Source of the DNA: Setaria digitata
Lineage: Eukaryota; Nematoda; Chromadorea; Rhabditida; Setariidae
DNA length: 64,000 bases
NCBI GenBank assembly: GCA_003640385.1
Contig: RCAB01000083.1
Span: 62,001 to 126,000 of the forward strand
Direction of reading: 5' to 3'
The translations under genes and the position numbers were made by a program. The notes under the pieces are model-generated. The model did no database searches. It saw nothing but the letters and a program-made list of their open reading frames with translations, and was not told where the DNA came from. The stretch's first letter is position 1. The number at the start of each line of letters is the position of its first letter. This document shows, in pieces, positions 12,958 through 25,412 of the stretch.

Positions 12958-13248
12958 ATGAATCTCATCACTGTGGGTAAGAATCGTCCATATTTAACGA
13001 ACCGAAACAGGCAGAACAGGAATGCAAAAAGCAGGCCTGTTCTACATTTCCTTTTTCTGCAGGAAATGATAACGAATCTGCTAGAAATGCTCAGAGGGCA
13101 AGAAGAACATGGAACATGGAACATACAGCTTAAACAAGAAACTGTTGAAACGAGAATCATTCCCGACGGTAATGCTAAAGTAAGATTTTCTGCAAAAAAA
13201 GTTCGCTTAGAAGCATCAAAATTATCAACAAAATATAAGCCATTCTGA
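12958..13248 (+). CDS. Weak hypothetical ORF, 96 residues
   Basis: This is a single uninterrupted reading frame from ATG to TGA. The middle part (EMITNLLEMLRGQEEHGTWN and onward) follows a good TTTCTGCAG acceptor-like site and ends near a GTAAGA donor-like site, so it might be one exon rather than a whole gene. It has no signal peptide or membrane helix, and the N-terminal third is rich in N, R and K. The surrounding 11 kb offers no partner exons. The family is not recognised and the frame may be chance. Confidence 0.18.
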   Translation: MNLITVGKNRPYLTNRNRQNRNAKSRPVLHFLFLQEMITNLLEMLRGQEEHGTWNIQLKQETVETRIIPDGNAKVRFSAKKVRLEASKLSTKYKPF

Positions 13249-14425
13249 AGCAGATTATTTAGTCCTGAAACTGAGCAGTCAAAATTGAAAATGAAGGAGA
13301 ATAATTCTAATAAATATTTTGAAATTATTGCAAAATATTATTCGTAAATTAGATGATAAGATACTATGAACAAAAGTTGCGTAATTTCTTTTAAATAAAT
13401 CATTCCTATATATTGTTCCTATCAAAATTGCTTCAATCTCATTGAGTAAGTCGCAGTCTTCGAAAAGGAATTCTTTCACTACTTGAAATTCAACTTTGAA
13501 TTTCAACAATTTCTTTACCCTAATCCGTCAGTTTTTCTGGATAAATATTTGAAAGAAAGGCATTTAAATGCAAAAATGACGATGATTTGGAAATTAATTA
13601 TACCTTAGAATTTTCTAATGCAATATATTCAAGAGCACAAGGAAGTCATTAAGTGGTAAGGTGTTTATTTAATTAAAAAATATCATCATAAAAAAAAACC
13701 AATTCCAGTTAGGTAGTTTTTCAATTTTACCTCTTATTTTTTAAATGGCAGTTTTAAATAACAAACCTCGACCTTTCCGGAATCAGAAGCAGTGAGACAC
13801 ATAATGCAATATTTCATACAATTTGACTTTAAATTATATAAATTACTGGAGAAATGCAAATTTTTGCATAAAATGATATAAAATTGTGAATTGGTTTAAG
13901 GATTTCAGTCTCATCTCAATTCATTTTCCAATCGGTTGAATCAGAAGAATTGCTTTTTACCGATACGACCGCGAAAACGGCTTGGTAGAGCGACAAACTC
14001 TTTTGTTGACTGATTGGATGGCAAGGGATTTGACTCATGATCTTGACTAGGATAATTCGGAAACAGTATTTCTATTTCGGATAATCAGTTAATAGACAAT
14101 TGTAAAATATTGCTCTTAAATTGTGTCAACTGATTGTGGGAGTTTTGTTAATCAGACAGATTTTGAAACTATGACTTTTCTGATCTGTTTTCAAATCACA
14201 CTGCTGAGGAAACTCATTATTTTCATTTTCCAGCCTCACTAATATCAATTTTAATTAAACCCCTTTATATATTATTTTGAGCATTTTAATTAATCTCATT
14301 ACAACTATCAGTTAATATCGTTTTAGCCAATTTTTATATTTTCATTGTTTACAAAAAAAAAACATATAATTCTTTTCTCCAAGATTCCTCTATGGTAAAA
14401 TAATTGTTTATAAAAAATTTAGACG
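13249..14425. other. Upstream flank of the large membrane-protein gene
   Basis: No supported exon. An acceptor-like sequence (AATTTAG) ends three bases before the ATG at 14426 and could be a trans-splice site. Confidence 0.45.
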
Positions 14426-17400
14426 ATGAATTTGGTGTCAATCGTAGCAATCACGGTGTTTCTAAGTCAAAGTGTGATAAAAAGTGATGATTGCCGAATT
14501 TCAAATTTTAAAAAGGTTATTCTCCAACTTCAAATTTCTTAAGCATGACATTTCGGAAGGTTTCCAATATTTGAACAATTATTTTTATTAAGATCACCTA
14601 GAAGTTCCATTTTTATTCCTTCTGGAAAAGAAAATTCGAGGACAACTTTTATCCTTAGTTTTTTCAAGGGTTACGTAATTTCCATTATAGGCCTTTCCGG
14701 ACCAAGATTATTTAGTGTACGGAATCCGCGAAGATTCGAATATTTTGCTTGTGCCAAGTGCTGTCGTAGAACAATCATTGTCGTAAGCTGTTTTTCTTAT
14801 CATATTTGCAATTAAATTATGGCTATGATAATTTTTTGACGAATTGCTGATTTTGGTTAATAATTTGGAATGATTCGCGACGTAAAAAGCATTGACATCA
14901 TTTAGACTATCTATTCATAAAGCATTTTCAAGTTTCACTAAATGATGAAATGGTGCGATGTTGCTTTACTTAGCTAGCTCAAAATTTCCATCAGTAGATT
15001 TTGTGTACGGTTAATTTATTAATTGCTGTTGGGATCTGTTTTTGAAAAAGAAGGATATCCTTATTATGAATCAGTTTGGGAGATTCAATCTATTGGAAGA
15101 TAGATGTTGTTAGAGCAAATTAAATTACACTTACAAGTTCGTTTATAATCTTAAAGGAGCTACCATTTCGAAAAACTGGTGCAAGCTGACAATGGCTCGG
15201 TCTCTTCTATTGAAAACTACAACGTAAGTATTTTCTGTGAGGAAGGTTGCTTCTGTGCGGAAGACGTCTGGAATGAGTTTGAAGACTGGATCCCTGATTA
15301 TCGAAGCCTTCAATCATTTAGTTTCTATTTCAGCCTTCGCAAGTATCATATCAGATAGATACAATGACCTTTCCCTAGGTGTCGATCTCATATTCATTTA
15401 CGTCCTTTAGCGATTTCAGCGCCAATTTTCTTACAGTAGACAATTTCCAAATTTTCCATAATTTTTTCTTTCTGACAGGCAATGCTGATAGAGGTACATG
15501 GCTTACTGCAATTTTTGACTGTTTGGCAAGAATATAAAAGTACTGGCAAAATCTACACGGTGACACGTTTGTCATATTTCGGGGCTTTCCGGTTGGTTTT
15601 CGTGCCAACAGTTCAGAAGGTTTCATTTCGAGCAGAACTGACTACCTTGGCCTACTTCTCTGATTTGTCCACTAATCGTTTTGCTTTCAAAACTACAAAA
15701 GGCAGCCGAGTATTCTTCTATCAGAATGCTAAGGACTTTTCGGCACAGTATGAAATTATATTTGGGGTAAGTTAGACGATTAATTTATTCCTGAAAAACA
15801 AAAGTTTTACTTCCGAGATGTTGCCAGTAAAGAAAAATTTTACCACTAAAAATGATATTTTTTTTTTAAGGGGGGGGGGGAGGTAGATATGCCGAATCTG
15901 GAATATAGATTTTGATTAATTCAGTTGAAAGGATAATATCACTAATTTCGATGTTATCAGTAGAACTATCAGCAAAACATTGACGAGAAAGCTGATAATA
16001 ACATTAATTATGCGCAACAGTAAATGAGTTTATTGAACTGTAATTTATCTCAATTATTTCTCGCTTCCTCAAAAAGTTTACATGCCATTTTTCAAAGAAA
16101 ACAATCTTGTCACATCTTATCTAATCTCTTGACTATAGAAACATTAATAAAATAAAAAGTAAATTCTTCCTTTCGCTCGTTCTTTTTAAATTTTTTAATC
16201 CTTTTTATTTCTTTTTTACATTTTCTTCATTTTCGGATTTATTTAATTTGTTGAATTGTCTTTGCTAATTTTCGTTTGCTTTTTCAAAGTTAAAACATAA
16301 TACTATTTTATTATTAGGTGATCATTTCAGAAGTTAGCATCAGTTTTCTTACAGTTGCTAATACCCATTAGTTAAGACCAATTTTTTCAATCCCCGAAAA
16401 CAGTCACATTTCTACTACGAAACCATTAATCGCTACTGCTGCAGTGAGGATCACAATATTTCTTTTGTCTTATCAATGTCTCGCCTTCGAATTTATGCAC
16501 TTTTTAAAAATGAATTATTTGCTGTTAGCTTCAAACTTCTCCTTCTGAAAAGCTAGCTTCAAAATGTTTTACAAAGTAGGCGTCTAAGATTTGATGCAAC
16601 ATAAAGGAGTCCTTCAGAATTCTTCTGATCTTGAGAATTCTGTCGGCCACTTGGATATTTATAAGATCGCAACATACAACATACAGGTAAATTTCCTTGG
16701 AATAAATAGTGCAAAATGTGCAAATAAATTTTCTTTTAGAGGGCAGGAACGAAGTTATTCATCGAGAAAATACAAAAAATCGGAAGCCCTGGCGTTGATG
16801 CTCCTACAGCCCTCATGGCTGTTAATAAAGGAACAACTAAATGGTAGGTGACTAGGTCCTTTTTCTTTCAAAACAGAAAAAGAAAAATTCAAATTCTTTC
16901 GTTTCTGATCTCCGTGACTATTATTTCACATCCACATATTGTTAATAGCTCATTTTAATTACTTTAACTAAGGATGGCTCGACGCCAGAAATCGGAGACA
17001 CTACAACTTGATTGTGTGACCGAAACAGATATGAAATTTGGGATTGGTATTTTGTATAGCCGCAGAAATTTGATTGAAGCTTATAATGAAATGGGTGATT
17101 CGGCTTTTGATTGTATGTTTTCCTTTTTTAAATTTCAAACTGTAGGGAGTTACATTGTTTTATGAATGTCTTAAATGGTTAGTTTGAGTTAAGGTAGAAT
17201 TTATTCATTCGATTCAATTCAATTATTCAATCAGAAATCATTCCCTGACGATTCAACAATTATTCAGCATTTTAATAAACTTTTCAAATTAAAGTTAAAT
17301 TGCAATGCTTGAAATTATAAAGCAATAGTAATAGTAACATTGCTGTAAGTTGAAATCAAGTTTTTCCTAGGTCATTACTGATTTTACACTGAACCAAATT

Positions 17401-19064
17401 AAATTAAATAATGGCAGTATACTCTGAAAAAAAACTTCTTCTGATCATTACATTAACCTTTAGTGGGTAGAATTTGTATTCACTTCTGCAGTAATAGATT
17501 CTGCAATTAATTCCACCACCAAAATTACAAATTCAACAGTAGCATTTTTATTTTGATGTGACCGACACTCGCATTTTATGAACGGTGAACATTGAGTCGC
17601 TAAGTAATTTTTGCTGCAGGCAGTGATGCTAAATGCAAGGAAGAACTTCGAAAAAATGATGGAAAAAGTATGTTTTCAGATATTTTGGAAGTATTTATTT
17701 GATGAGAAAGCTTTTTTATTATTTAAGGGACAATTTCTAACTTTAATTTGGAAATGCAATTTAATAGAATTATATGAAATTGATATAATTTTTTTCAAGT
17801 TATCATAGCTGTTTAAATTAAAAAATGTGGAGCAATTGAATTTTAGGAAAGTGTCGATTTCTTCCACTGCTTCAATATTCTTTGATTTTTCATTCATCAA
17901 TTAATAAACTTTTTATTTCATTAAAGACTGTATTTCAGTGCCAATGCTATTTCCATGTTTTTGTGTTTTTTCTTTTATTTTTGTTTAATTATCTTTTAAA
18001 GCATATCATGATAAGGAAGTGAGTGCGACACATGCGAAAGGATCAATTTATTTGGGATTTCGAAATGGTTATATTTTTGCTTATCGCGTTATCAATGAAA
18101 ATGAAAAATTCTCAGAAATCTTATTTTCGCTTGATCTTGCGCATCGAATTTTTAAGGAAGGTAAGTTTTTCTTTTTTTGATGAAACACCATGAATTGAAA
18201 AACAGAAAACTTTTTTGATCACTAAATTTTAACAGTAAAAATTAATTTTCAATTAAATTATGCAGGAGAAATTGGAAAAGACGAAGAATTTTATTTATTT
18301 TCGTTTGATGGTAAAGAAAGTATTGCGGTAATCTGTGGTCCTTCAACATATTATAGAATATACAATACTAATCCTGGGTTAGTCGTATCAGAAAAACAAA
18401 GAACTTTTTCCTTTGGAAAATTTGTAACATACATTTTTTCTGATAAATTTATTTTGAAATTGAGCTGTTGCTATCAGTGAGATTTTACATTCTATTCCTT
18501 CTGCAGATATATTGGATTTTTTTTTTAAAATCTGTGCGCTATGATGGCTTAAGCAACATTTTTGCTCTTGGAAGGCATTAGTTTTCCTAAAAATCTTTAA
18601 CTCAATTTTTGGAAAAAGAAAAATTGCTTGAAATTGAGAAATAATAAATTTCTTTTCCAGCAAAGCTCCAAGAATGAATCCAACGCAGTCTTATTTTCTT
18701 AGATATAATCATTGGTTTTAAAAAAATATTTTAGATAGTTATAAAATTTTTTATCAGTTTTAACTTGAATTATGTAGCTTTATGATATTCACTCAAAATT
18801 AGTTGTTAATAAATGAACAAATAATTAATCGTCTACTGCAGAGATGGAATCAAAGTTGTTTATTTGAAGAAGTCTGAAATGACTTTAATTTCGCAACTAA
18901 AGAAAAAATGCCGAAAAGTTGATTATGATAGTACCAACGCTAGATTGATTTTTTATATGGATTCATCCACGGCACACGAACTAAAATTAACTTTGAATCA
19001 CGATGGAGTGCTAAAAAAATTTCCGGATCCTAAACTGGTTATTTATTCATCTGTTTTAGAATAA
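14426..19064 (+). CDS. Secreted ectodomain gene, probably the 5' half of a large type I membrane protein
   Basis: Ten exons join without phase conflict: 14426-14515, 14691-14782, 15157-15223, 15479-15766, 16740-16843, 16973-17112, 17620-17667, 18002-18160, 18266-18377 and 18842-19064. Read to the TAA at 19064 they encode 440 residues. Residues 1 to about 20 (MNLVSIVAITVFLSQSVIKS) form a signal peptide, and no later membrane helix is present. The rest looks extracellular and rich in beta-strand, with short aromatic and glycine stretches such as GSIYLGFRNGYIFAYRV. I do not recognise the family. The next exon chain (19459 onward) starts in phase 0, has no usable ATG of its own and ends in a transmembrane helix. 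The last exon here has phase-0 GT sites before the stop. The TAA may therefore lie in an intron, with both parts forming one gene. Confidence 0.65.
15870..15880. repeat. Run of 11 G in an intron
   Basis: A TTTTTTTTTAA tract is followed by 11 consecutive G. This is unusual in such AT-rich DNA and prone to sequencing-length error. It lies in the intron after the exon ending at 15766. Confidence 0.8.
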
Positions 19065-19458
19065 GATATTTTTTATTTTAACAAATTTAATTAAGATTAA
19101 TGCCTTGATATCAATTATTGTTATCAATGAATTGATCTTTTCGTTATTAACATCAAGTATTTCCTCGTCCTAGTTATTTTTTATATTTTCAAAAATTCAT
19201 ATTATTTAAAAAGATCCAAAGTAGCCTTTGTTTGCTCAATTTTGTCAGTGGCTTTTTTTTTGAAGAGCCAATTTAAGTGTTGTTGATCAGAAAAGAGTTA
19301 AATTATTATTCCAAGCTTTAAATTATTTATTTATTGTTTGTCTTGAAAATGTCTATTAAAGAGTGAAAGACATTACTCAGAATGCAATTTTAAATTCTAA
19401 TAGTCGATTTATAGAGAAGCTTTAGAGTTTTATAAATACAGGCGTATTTTTCTGTCAG

Positions 19459-22400
19459 TATATTTTTAATTTGAAGAACAAATTTGACAACTACCGCGGT
19501 ACTCTAAAGCCATACGATGGGATCGAGAGCCAATGGCCATTTCAACTTCGAAATGGTCGAACAATATTTTATAATGAAAAGTTTGTTTAGCACTTTCCTT
19601 CCTTTTTCAATTTGAATTCGTTTCGGTGAAATCCTTCTTGAGTTAAGTGATTGTACTTGCAAACTCCAAGAGGGTAATTTCTTTTATATTTTCTTTAAAG
19701 ATATATATGCATATTCAAATGTTCGTTGCATCGTTTGCAAGCTAAGTGAAACGTTACCGGTGCCTGATGCCTTTAATTTCATTACTTTCAATAATTTTGA
19801 TCCAGTCTAATTTTACAAGATAGACATTTTATTTTTTGATTCAACCATTTTAACATTTGGCAAATGCTTGTGAAAATTTTAATGATTGATATTTCCAAGG
19901 AATAAGACTATCGAGATGTCATATGAAATTATTGAGTAAGTGTTTTTTTTTTCTTGCTAATCGAGAAAGTTTAATCATTAACTTCTTGAAATAAGCATGC
20001 ATAAGCAAAAGTTAACTTGTATTTAATAAGATTTTAGTCGTCACTGGACTTTTTCTTGCCATCATTTCACATTTTTTGTCTGATTCAAAAGCTTTAAACA
20101 ATAAAGAGAACAATAAGACATTATTTTTCAAGTAGATAGGACAGAAATAGAACTTAGAAATTTATTTTTGATTTAATTGGTATTGAAATGAGCCAAGTGT
20201 AGACACTTCTTACTTTTTATTGAGTAATTCTTAAATTACTGGGTGATATGCATCATCTCGCTAGTAATATTTCGAGATTTCTACATCATTAATTTCAATT
20301 AGTAACATTTTTTCTTCCAGTCAGAATCAAAAGCTTGTTTCTAATACAAAAATATTGACTAATTATGGCGATTATGTCAAGGCGCTTTTGTATTTTCCTG
20401 TTGAATACATCGAAGATGAGTATGTTATGTTTTCATGCCCCTTTTAGGATTCTGCTGCTTAATAAAAGCTTAAATAACTGCTAATTAGTTTTGATCTACA
20501 CATTTTAATTAAAGACTGATTTCAATGTATGGCATAATGTTGGACCCAAATCATTTTTCACCATCATATTAAATTCAGAAAGCAGTTGTATCTATATGTT
20601 AGTGTCACTGAAGGATGAAACTCAGTTAACAAGTTCTTCCAAGATTCTCATTTAATCCATCTAGTCAATTCTCACCAGACTCTCGATTTAAACTCTTTTG
20701 TTAAATCACTGCAGGTATATAAATAAATTTCGTTCAATGACATCAAAATTTCCAATATCATTTTATGGGATAGTCGACTGTACCATCTTTGTGATAATGA
20801 AATTTGAAGATTTCGAGAAAGTAAATGCGAAAAATAGCGGTATGTGTGACAGTATCATCTTCGAACAAGTGAAATGACATAAAATGTCTTTTACTCCTAT
20901 GATGCAAATCTGAATTATATAATATTAGTCAGGTTTTACAGGATTATTGTTTATCTTTTAATGAACTTCAGGATGTGATCGGTCTTATAAAATGCGCGCA
21001 ATTCTTTTGGATTCATATTTAACTGTTCTGCGAACTAAAGACGATAAGAATGTTGAAGGAGTTCGAATAAAAGTATCCATAGATTATAAAGAAGTGGAAA
21101 AAGGAATCGCGGAGTAAGTCTTGAGCTAATAAAACAAATCTTTAAGAGTTCATGACACTGTGTAGAAACTTGAAAGCGGACTTTTTCTTAAGCATAAGTT
21201 TGTATGAAAAATACTTGATGCTTAAATCCTCTACAAAGAAGATTGTGGATGAAGCTAGGAAGATCAGTTTTTAAAACTTGCTTGATCCTGGTAAAATCAT
21301 CTTGAATAAACACGAAAGTATAATTTTTCTTTGTGCTGCAATTTACTACTTAGAGGAAGCTTATTTAGAAATGAACCTGTCATTTACATTCATAATCTGT
21401 TGGACTCGGAATTTGAAAAAAATAATTCGTTTACAATTGCACAAAACACATTTCACACGATTCACAACATTGATGACTACACTTATTATCAAGAAACGCC
21501 ACGCACGGAATGTATTTATCACTTCAAAAGGCGCAAAATAACAAAAAGTTCCAAAAAAGATGTTCAAGATGTACCATTTCCCGCATTCGCAGTGAGTTTT
21601 TTTTTTTTCTTTTTTTGACGATATTCAAGAGTAGCGCGATAAAACTGAATGGATGAAAGTAGTTGAAATGGTGAATTGTGATTTCATTCTCTCAATTAAT
21701 TCATTTTCCAGGTATCATACAGACAATTCATGAAGGTAAGTTTACTTTAATTATGCTATCTTTAGTCTCTTTCATTTGCATTAAGTATCATTTTATTTGA
21801 TGCACAAGTAACTTCTAATTATTGGAGTAGAAAAGGTCACTTTAAAACGCTATTTTCTCCAGTTCAGTAGCTGCCAGTTCCCCTTTAACAGCTCTTGAAT
21901 TAATTTGCTGCTGTAAAACTCACACATAAAGCTGACTTTACTCTAAATTCAATTGGATCAACTTTGCATGTTTTAACCTTTTTTTGAGTAATTAGAAATT
22001 ATTTAACAGCACTAAAAATCCGTCGTTTAGTCTCCTTGTGATTTTGAAATGTCTTCCGCTATGTATGACGAAACAGTTCGTGGCGTAGTTTACGTGATGA
22101 GACGTAAAAATGAAGCAGCTCTCGTAACACCGAATATGGTAGTTTCTGACGCTCTAAAACAAGTGCAAAACGAAAATTTCATGAATTATTTCATTTATTC
22201 TACGTCTTTTCCATATATTCTTTATAAGTAAGTTTTGATAAGTTCTGTGACCTAATTCAGAAGTGTGTTTCAAGTTTATGGAAATTTTGCAACTAATGGA
22301 ATTTAATGGTACTTAGCTGGGACTCATACTTTCATTTCGCATTCTCCAGTAATAAGTTTGTAATACTTTATAATTTGCAGTGATCCCAAAGGAGCATCGG

Positions 22401-24278
22401 TTATCAGCGTTGATAATCCGGAAGAGTAAGTGTTTTTTTAGTGTCTTTCTTACAGTTCAACTTGCCTGTCTAATTTTTTTTTATAAGTTGAAAAACTAAG
22501 ACAATCAAGAAGTCCCTCAACTTCATTCTCATTTCTGAAGAAAAAAAAAGTGAAATTCACTTGGGAGTTGAAATGATTTCGGAAATAAACAAAATTAATT
22601 ATATGTATACACAGTTTCTAATTCTTTTGTGTTTTGTTGCATACATATTACTCATTGACTGGTCCTACATTAATTTTAATAGAAAAAATACGTCAAAAGT
22701 CTGGATAATGATGCTTTTGAGATTTCAGCATAAAAGTTACCTTCAACGGTACATTTAATGTTCTTGGTTTCTACAAAGGCAAAATTCTATATAGATCGGC
22801 GTGAGTAAAATATGTTTGTATATTTTGTTTTCCATTTGAATTTTTACTTACGAAAGTTATTCCCTCTCATTTATGTCTGTCTTCCTGCTTGGCAAGACTA
22901 AATTTAATAACTTTTGATATAACTTCCTGAATGCTTTTTTCTTAATCTTCTAGTGAAGCAAAGCATATTTTGGACACGGAAATTGAAGCGGTAGAAGAAG
23001 TGAGGGATGATTCTGTATCGGTAACCAAAGCTGCAGCTAGACAAGATTTTGAAAGTAATTTAATAATTAATTTAATGTTACACAAAATGTCTCTTTTTAG
23101 ATAGAAATCATTACAATAGATACAGAGGGAAATTTAACTGGTTATTGTGATATACAGTTGATTAAGTACAAACTGCAGAATAATTACTGCGCCGTGTAAT
23201 TTCTCTTCAGTTTCTCTTTTTTAATAGAACTTTGAGTAACTTAAATGCTCATTTTAATAAGGTGATTCTTAAAGTTGTCATTCAATTTTAGAAGTCGCTT
23301 TTGGAACAGAAAGCGAAATTATTCATAGACCAGAAATATACACTGCAAAGTGCAGACTTGTAAATGCGTGAGTTCCTCTCCTAAGTTTTTTTTTGTTCAT
23401 CTAAATCTATGCACAATTTCTCTGGTGATAAAAACATGCGTGGTACTTGGCTACTGATGAATGAATTCATACAGCTTAGACTAGACCAGTTATCTTGCAA
23501 TATTTCTTTTGATTTTCCAAACAATAATCTGACATATAAACGTCCCGAATCGTCTCATTCATTGAATTATAAGCTGACATTTTATAGGCCGTTTTTCATG
23601 GCATTTGTATTGAAAGTTACTGTTCTGGACATGCTCCTCTTATTAGTTCTAATTGTTATCATGATTTATCATCGGGCACATATTATACCGGCACGACGCC
23701 GTTACAAGATTAAGATGGGTATTTTGAAGCATCGTAAAAAGCGCAAGCTACGTGATCGTGCACGTCGACGTCTTCGAAGTACGTCTGATAACTGTTTGAA
23801 AGCCTGTTTATATGGTACATGATTGTGGTTTAAGTGATCGGAAATTTACTTTTTTTTCTCAATATTGCACATAAGTAAAATTCTTTATCATACTTTGAGA
23901 ATAATAGAGTTGAAGTAACAAATCTAGTTATTTCTTATTTTCAAGAAATAAACAGTAGTAACTGACAACTCATGACTTGAGCAACTGTGTCACTTGATTG
24001 CAGAACTCAATTTGCTACGACGTCGACGTAAGAAGATTCAGCAGGAAAACGAAGCAAAACGGCAAGCAGCGCTTATTGCGGCGGCAGTTGGTGCGTTAGG
24101 TGTAGCTCAACAGGGACGTGGAACAGAAGGCGCACAAGCAGTAGCGGAAGGAAAGAAAAAATCTTCATCAACGTCCAGCAGTGATCTAGTCACAGCTGGA
24201 GGTGAACAAACTACCAAAAGTCAGTTGCCTGAAGTAGGCGCAGATGACGCGAATCGTGCTACGGGGGCAACGCAGTAA
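19459..24278 (+). CDS. Membrane-anchored C-terminal half of a large nematode protein
   Basis: Exons in consistent phase: 19459-19580, 19900-19935, 20321-20419, 20715-20839, 20972-21113, 21354-21591, 21712-21735, 22031-22227, 22381-22425, 22729-22800, 22954-23054, 23292-23367, 23588-23778 and 24004-24278, together 580 residues. The extracellular part is about 425 residues. One transmembrane helix (MAFVLKVTVLDMLLLLVLIV and following) lies in exon 23588-23778. It is followed by a strongly basic stretch (ARRRYKIKMGILKHRKKRK), which sets a cytoplasmic C-terminus. The tail then turns Ala-rich (AALIAAAVGALG) and Ser/Thr-rich. There is no initiator Met with a signal sequence between 19065 and 19459, so I read this as the continuation of the gene starting at 14426, giving about 1,000 residues in all. 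An extra coding-like segment at 23105-23193 does not fit the phases. Family and function are unknown. A cell-surface receptor or adhesion role is only inference from topology. Confidence 0.65.
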
Positions 24279-25412
24279 GAGAAGCTCATTGAACGATGGT
24301 GATGATTGTTTCCATGACGAAGATCCTCTGTGTTTTGTCGTATTTAGCAGGAACATTTCTTTACTTATTCATTTAGCGATAAATCTTTTCATTAATTAAG
24401 CCATCTAAGAGTATAACTTGCAGCTATCAAAGCAGCAAACTTTAATCGCTTCAGGATCCAGTTTCAGTCACATTTTTCTTCTCTTCCATGAGTTCTTATA
24501 GCACCTAACACAAAGCACCATAGTAATGGCTAGGCCTATTCCAGATATCTGAATTCTAGTGAACATGTGAAAAGAATTCTTTGTTGGATTTCTAAAGAAA
24601 AATGCAAATAACAGTTAAAAAATGTTGAATAAATTGTTGAATGAAAGGAAATGTTGAATATCAAACGAAAAAAAGGAAATAAACAATGATGGTTGACGTT
24701 AAACATAAACGTGTTAGTTCTTTTTGCTGTGGAGTATGGAATCATCACGACCTCTTGAAATTTTTTGTTGCTTCAACCATCAGATGACCCATCACATCAA
24801 CAGTGTCAATTTTCACATGTCAAGTTTTTGCTTCTTTTTCCAGCAAGCAACCGAACGGCTACAACTCTCTTAGGTTAATTACACAAAACTTACCATAAGA
24901 TCTTAGTGGACGTATGTATTTAATGAGCCTTCCTTTGTTTAATCATCCCAACTAACAGTTATCAGCGCTTAAATCTGCATACGAAATGCATATAAGTTTA
25001 AACTTTTCTAAAAATAAAAGCTGCCGATTGTTGTCATTTTTAATAATAATATTATTTTAAACGGTTTGTTTACCATGCATTATTGGATTTTATTAAACAG
25101 ATTCCTGAATTAAATTCTATTTGTTATTGATTCTTTTAAATTACGCAGATTAAGAACTTAGCTAGTNGTAATAGCAATTTAAACAGATTCCTGAATTAAA
25201 TTCTATTTGTTATTGATTCTTTTAAATTACGCAGATTAAGAACTTAGCTAGTGGTCAAGTTAACAGGTAATGGATTACCTCTTAAAACGATGATGCGAGT
25301 AAATTTAAAGAAAATTGTACTTTAGAAGAAATATTCTGGAATTTCTGTATCCAAATTTGAAATCAAAGATTAAACTCAAAGATCAGTTAGATTATTTTTG
25401 CTTCAATTTCAG
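24279..25412. other. Intergenic or unresolved 5' region with an assembly join
   Basis: No firm exon. An ATG at 24296 opens a short hydrophobic frame (MVMIVSMTKILCVLSYLAGT) ending in TAG, which could be a signal-peptide exon of the next gene, but no donor or phase supports it. The 74-bp duplication around the N at 25167 shows that the sequence here may be incomplete or wrongly joined. Confidence 0.4.
25093..25252. repeat. 74-bp exact duplication flanking a single N (assembly join)
   Basis: Bases 25093-25166 and 25179-25252 are identical. An N sits at 25167, directly after copy 1, followed by 11 unmatched bases. This is the pattern expected when two contig ends with an unmerged overlap are placed side by side. 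It is better read as an artefact than as a biological tandem repeat. Confidence 0.85.

Noticed and set aside
22561..22758. 65-residue hydrophobic ORF inside the large gene
   Set aside because: It lies mostly in an intron. The true exon, 22729-22800, uses another frame and fits both neighbours.
23105..23193. Coding-like segment (IITIDTEGNLTGYCDIQLIK) inside the large membrane-protein gene
   Set aside because: It can be entered in phase but has no good donor that restores the phase of the next exon. Skipping it keeps the frame.
24296..24376. Short signal-peptide-like frame just after the large gene
   Set aside because: It ends in TAG after 26 codons and has no convincing donor in phase with the next exon.
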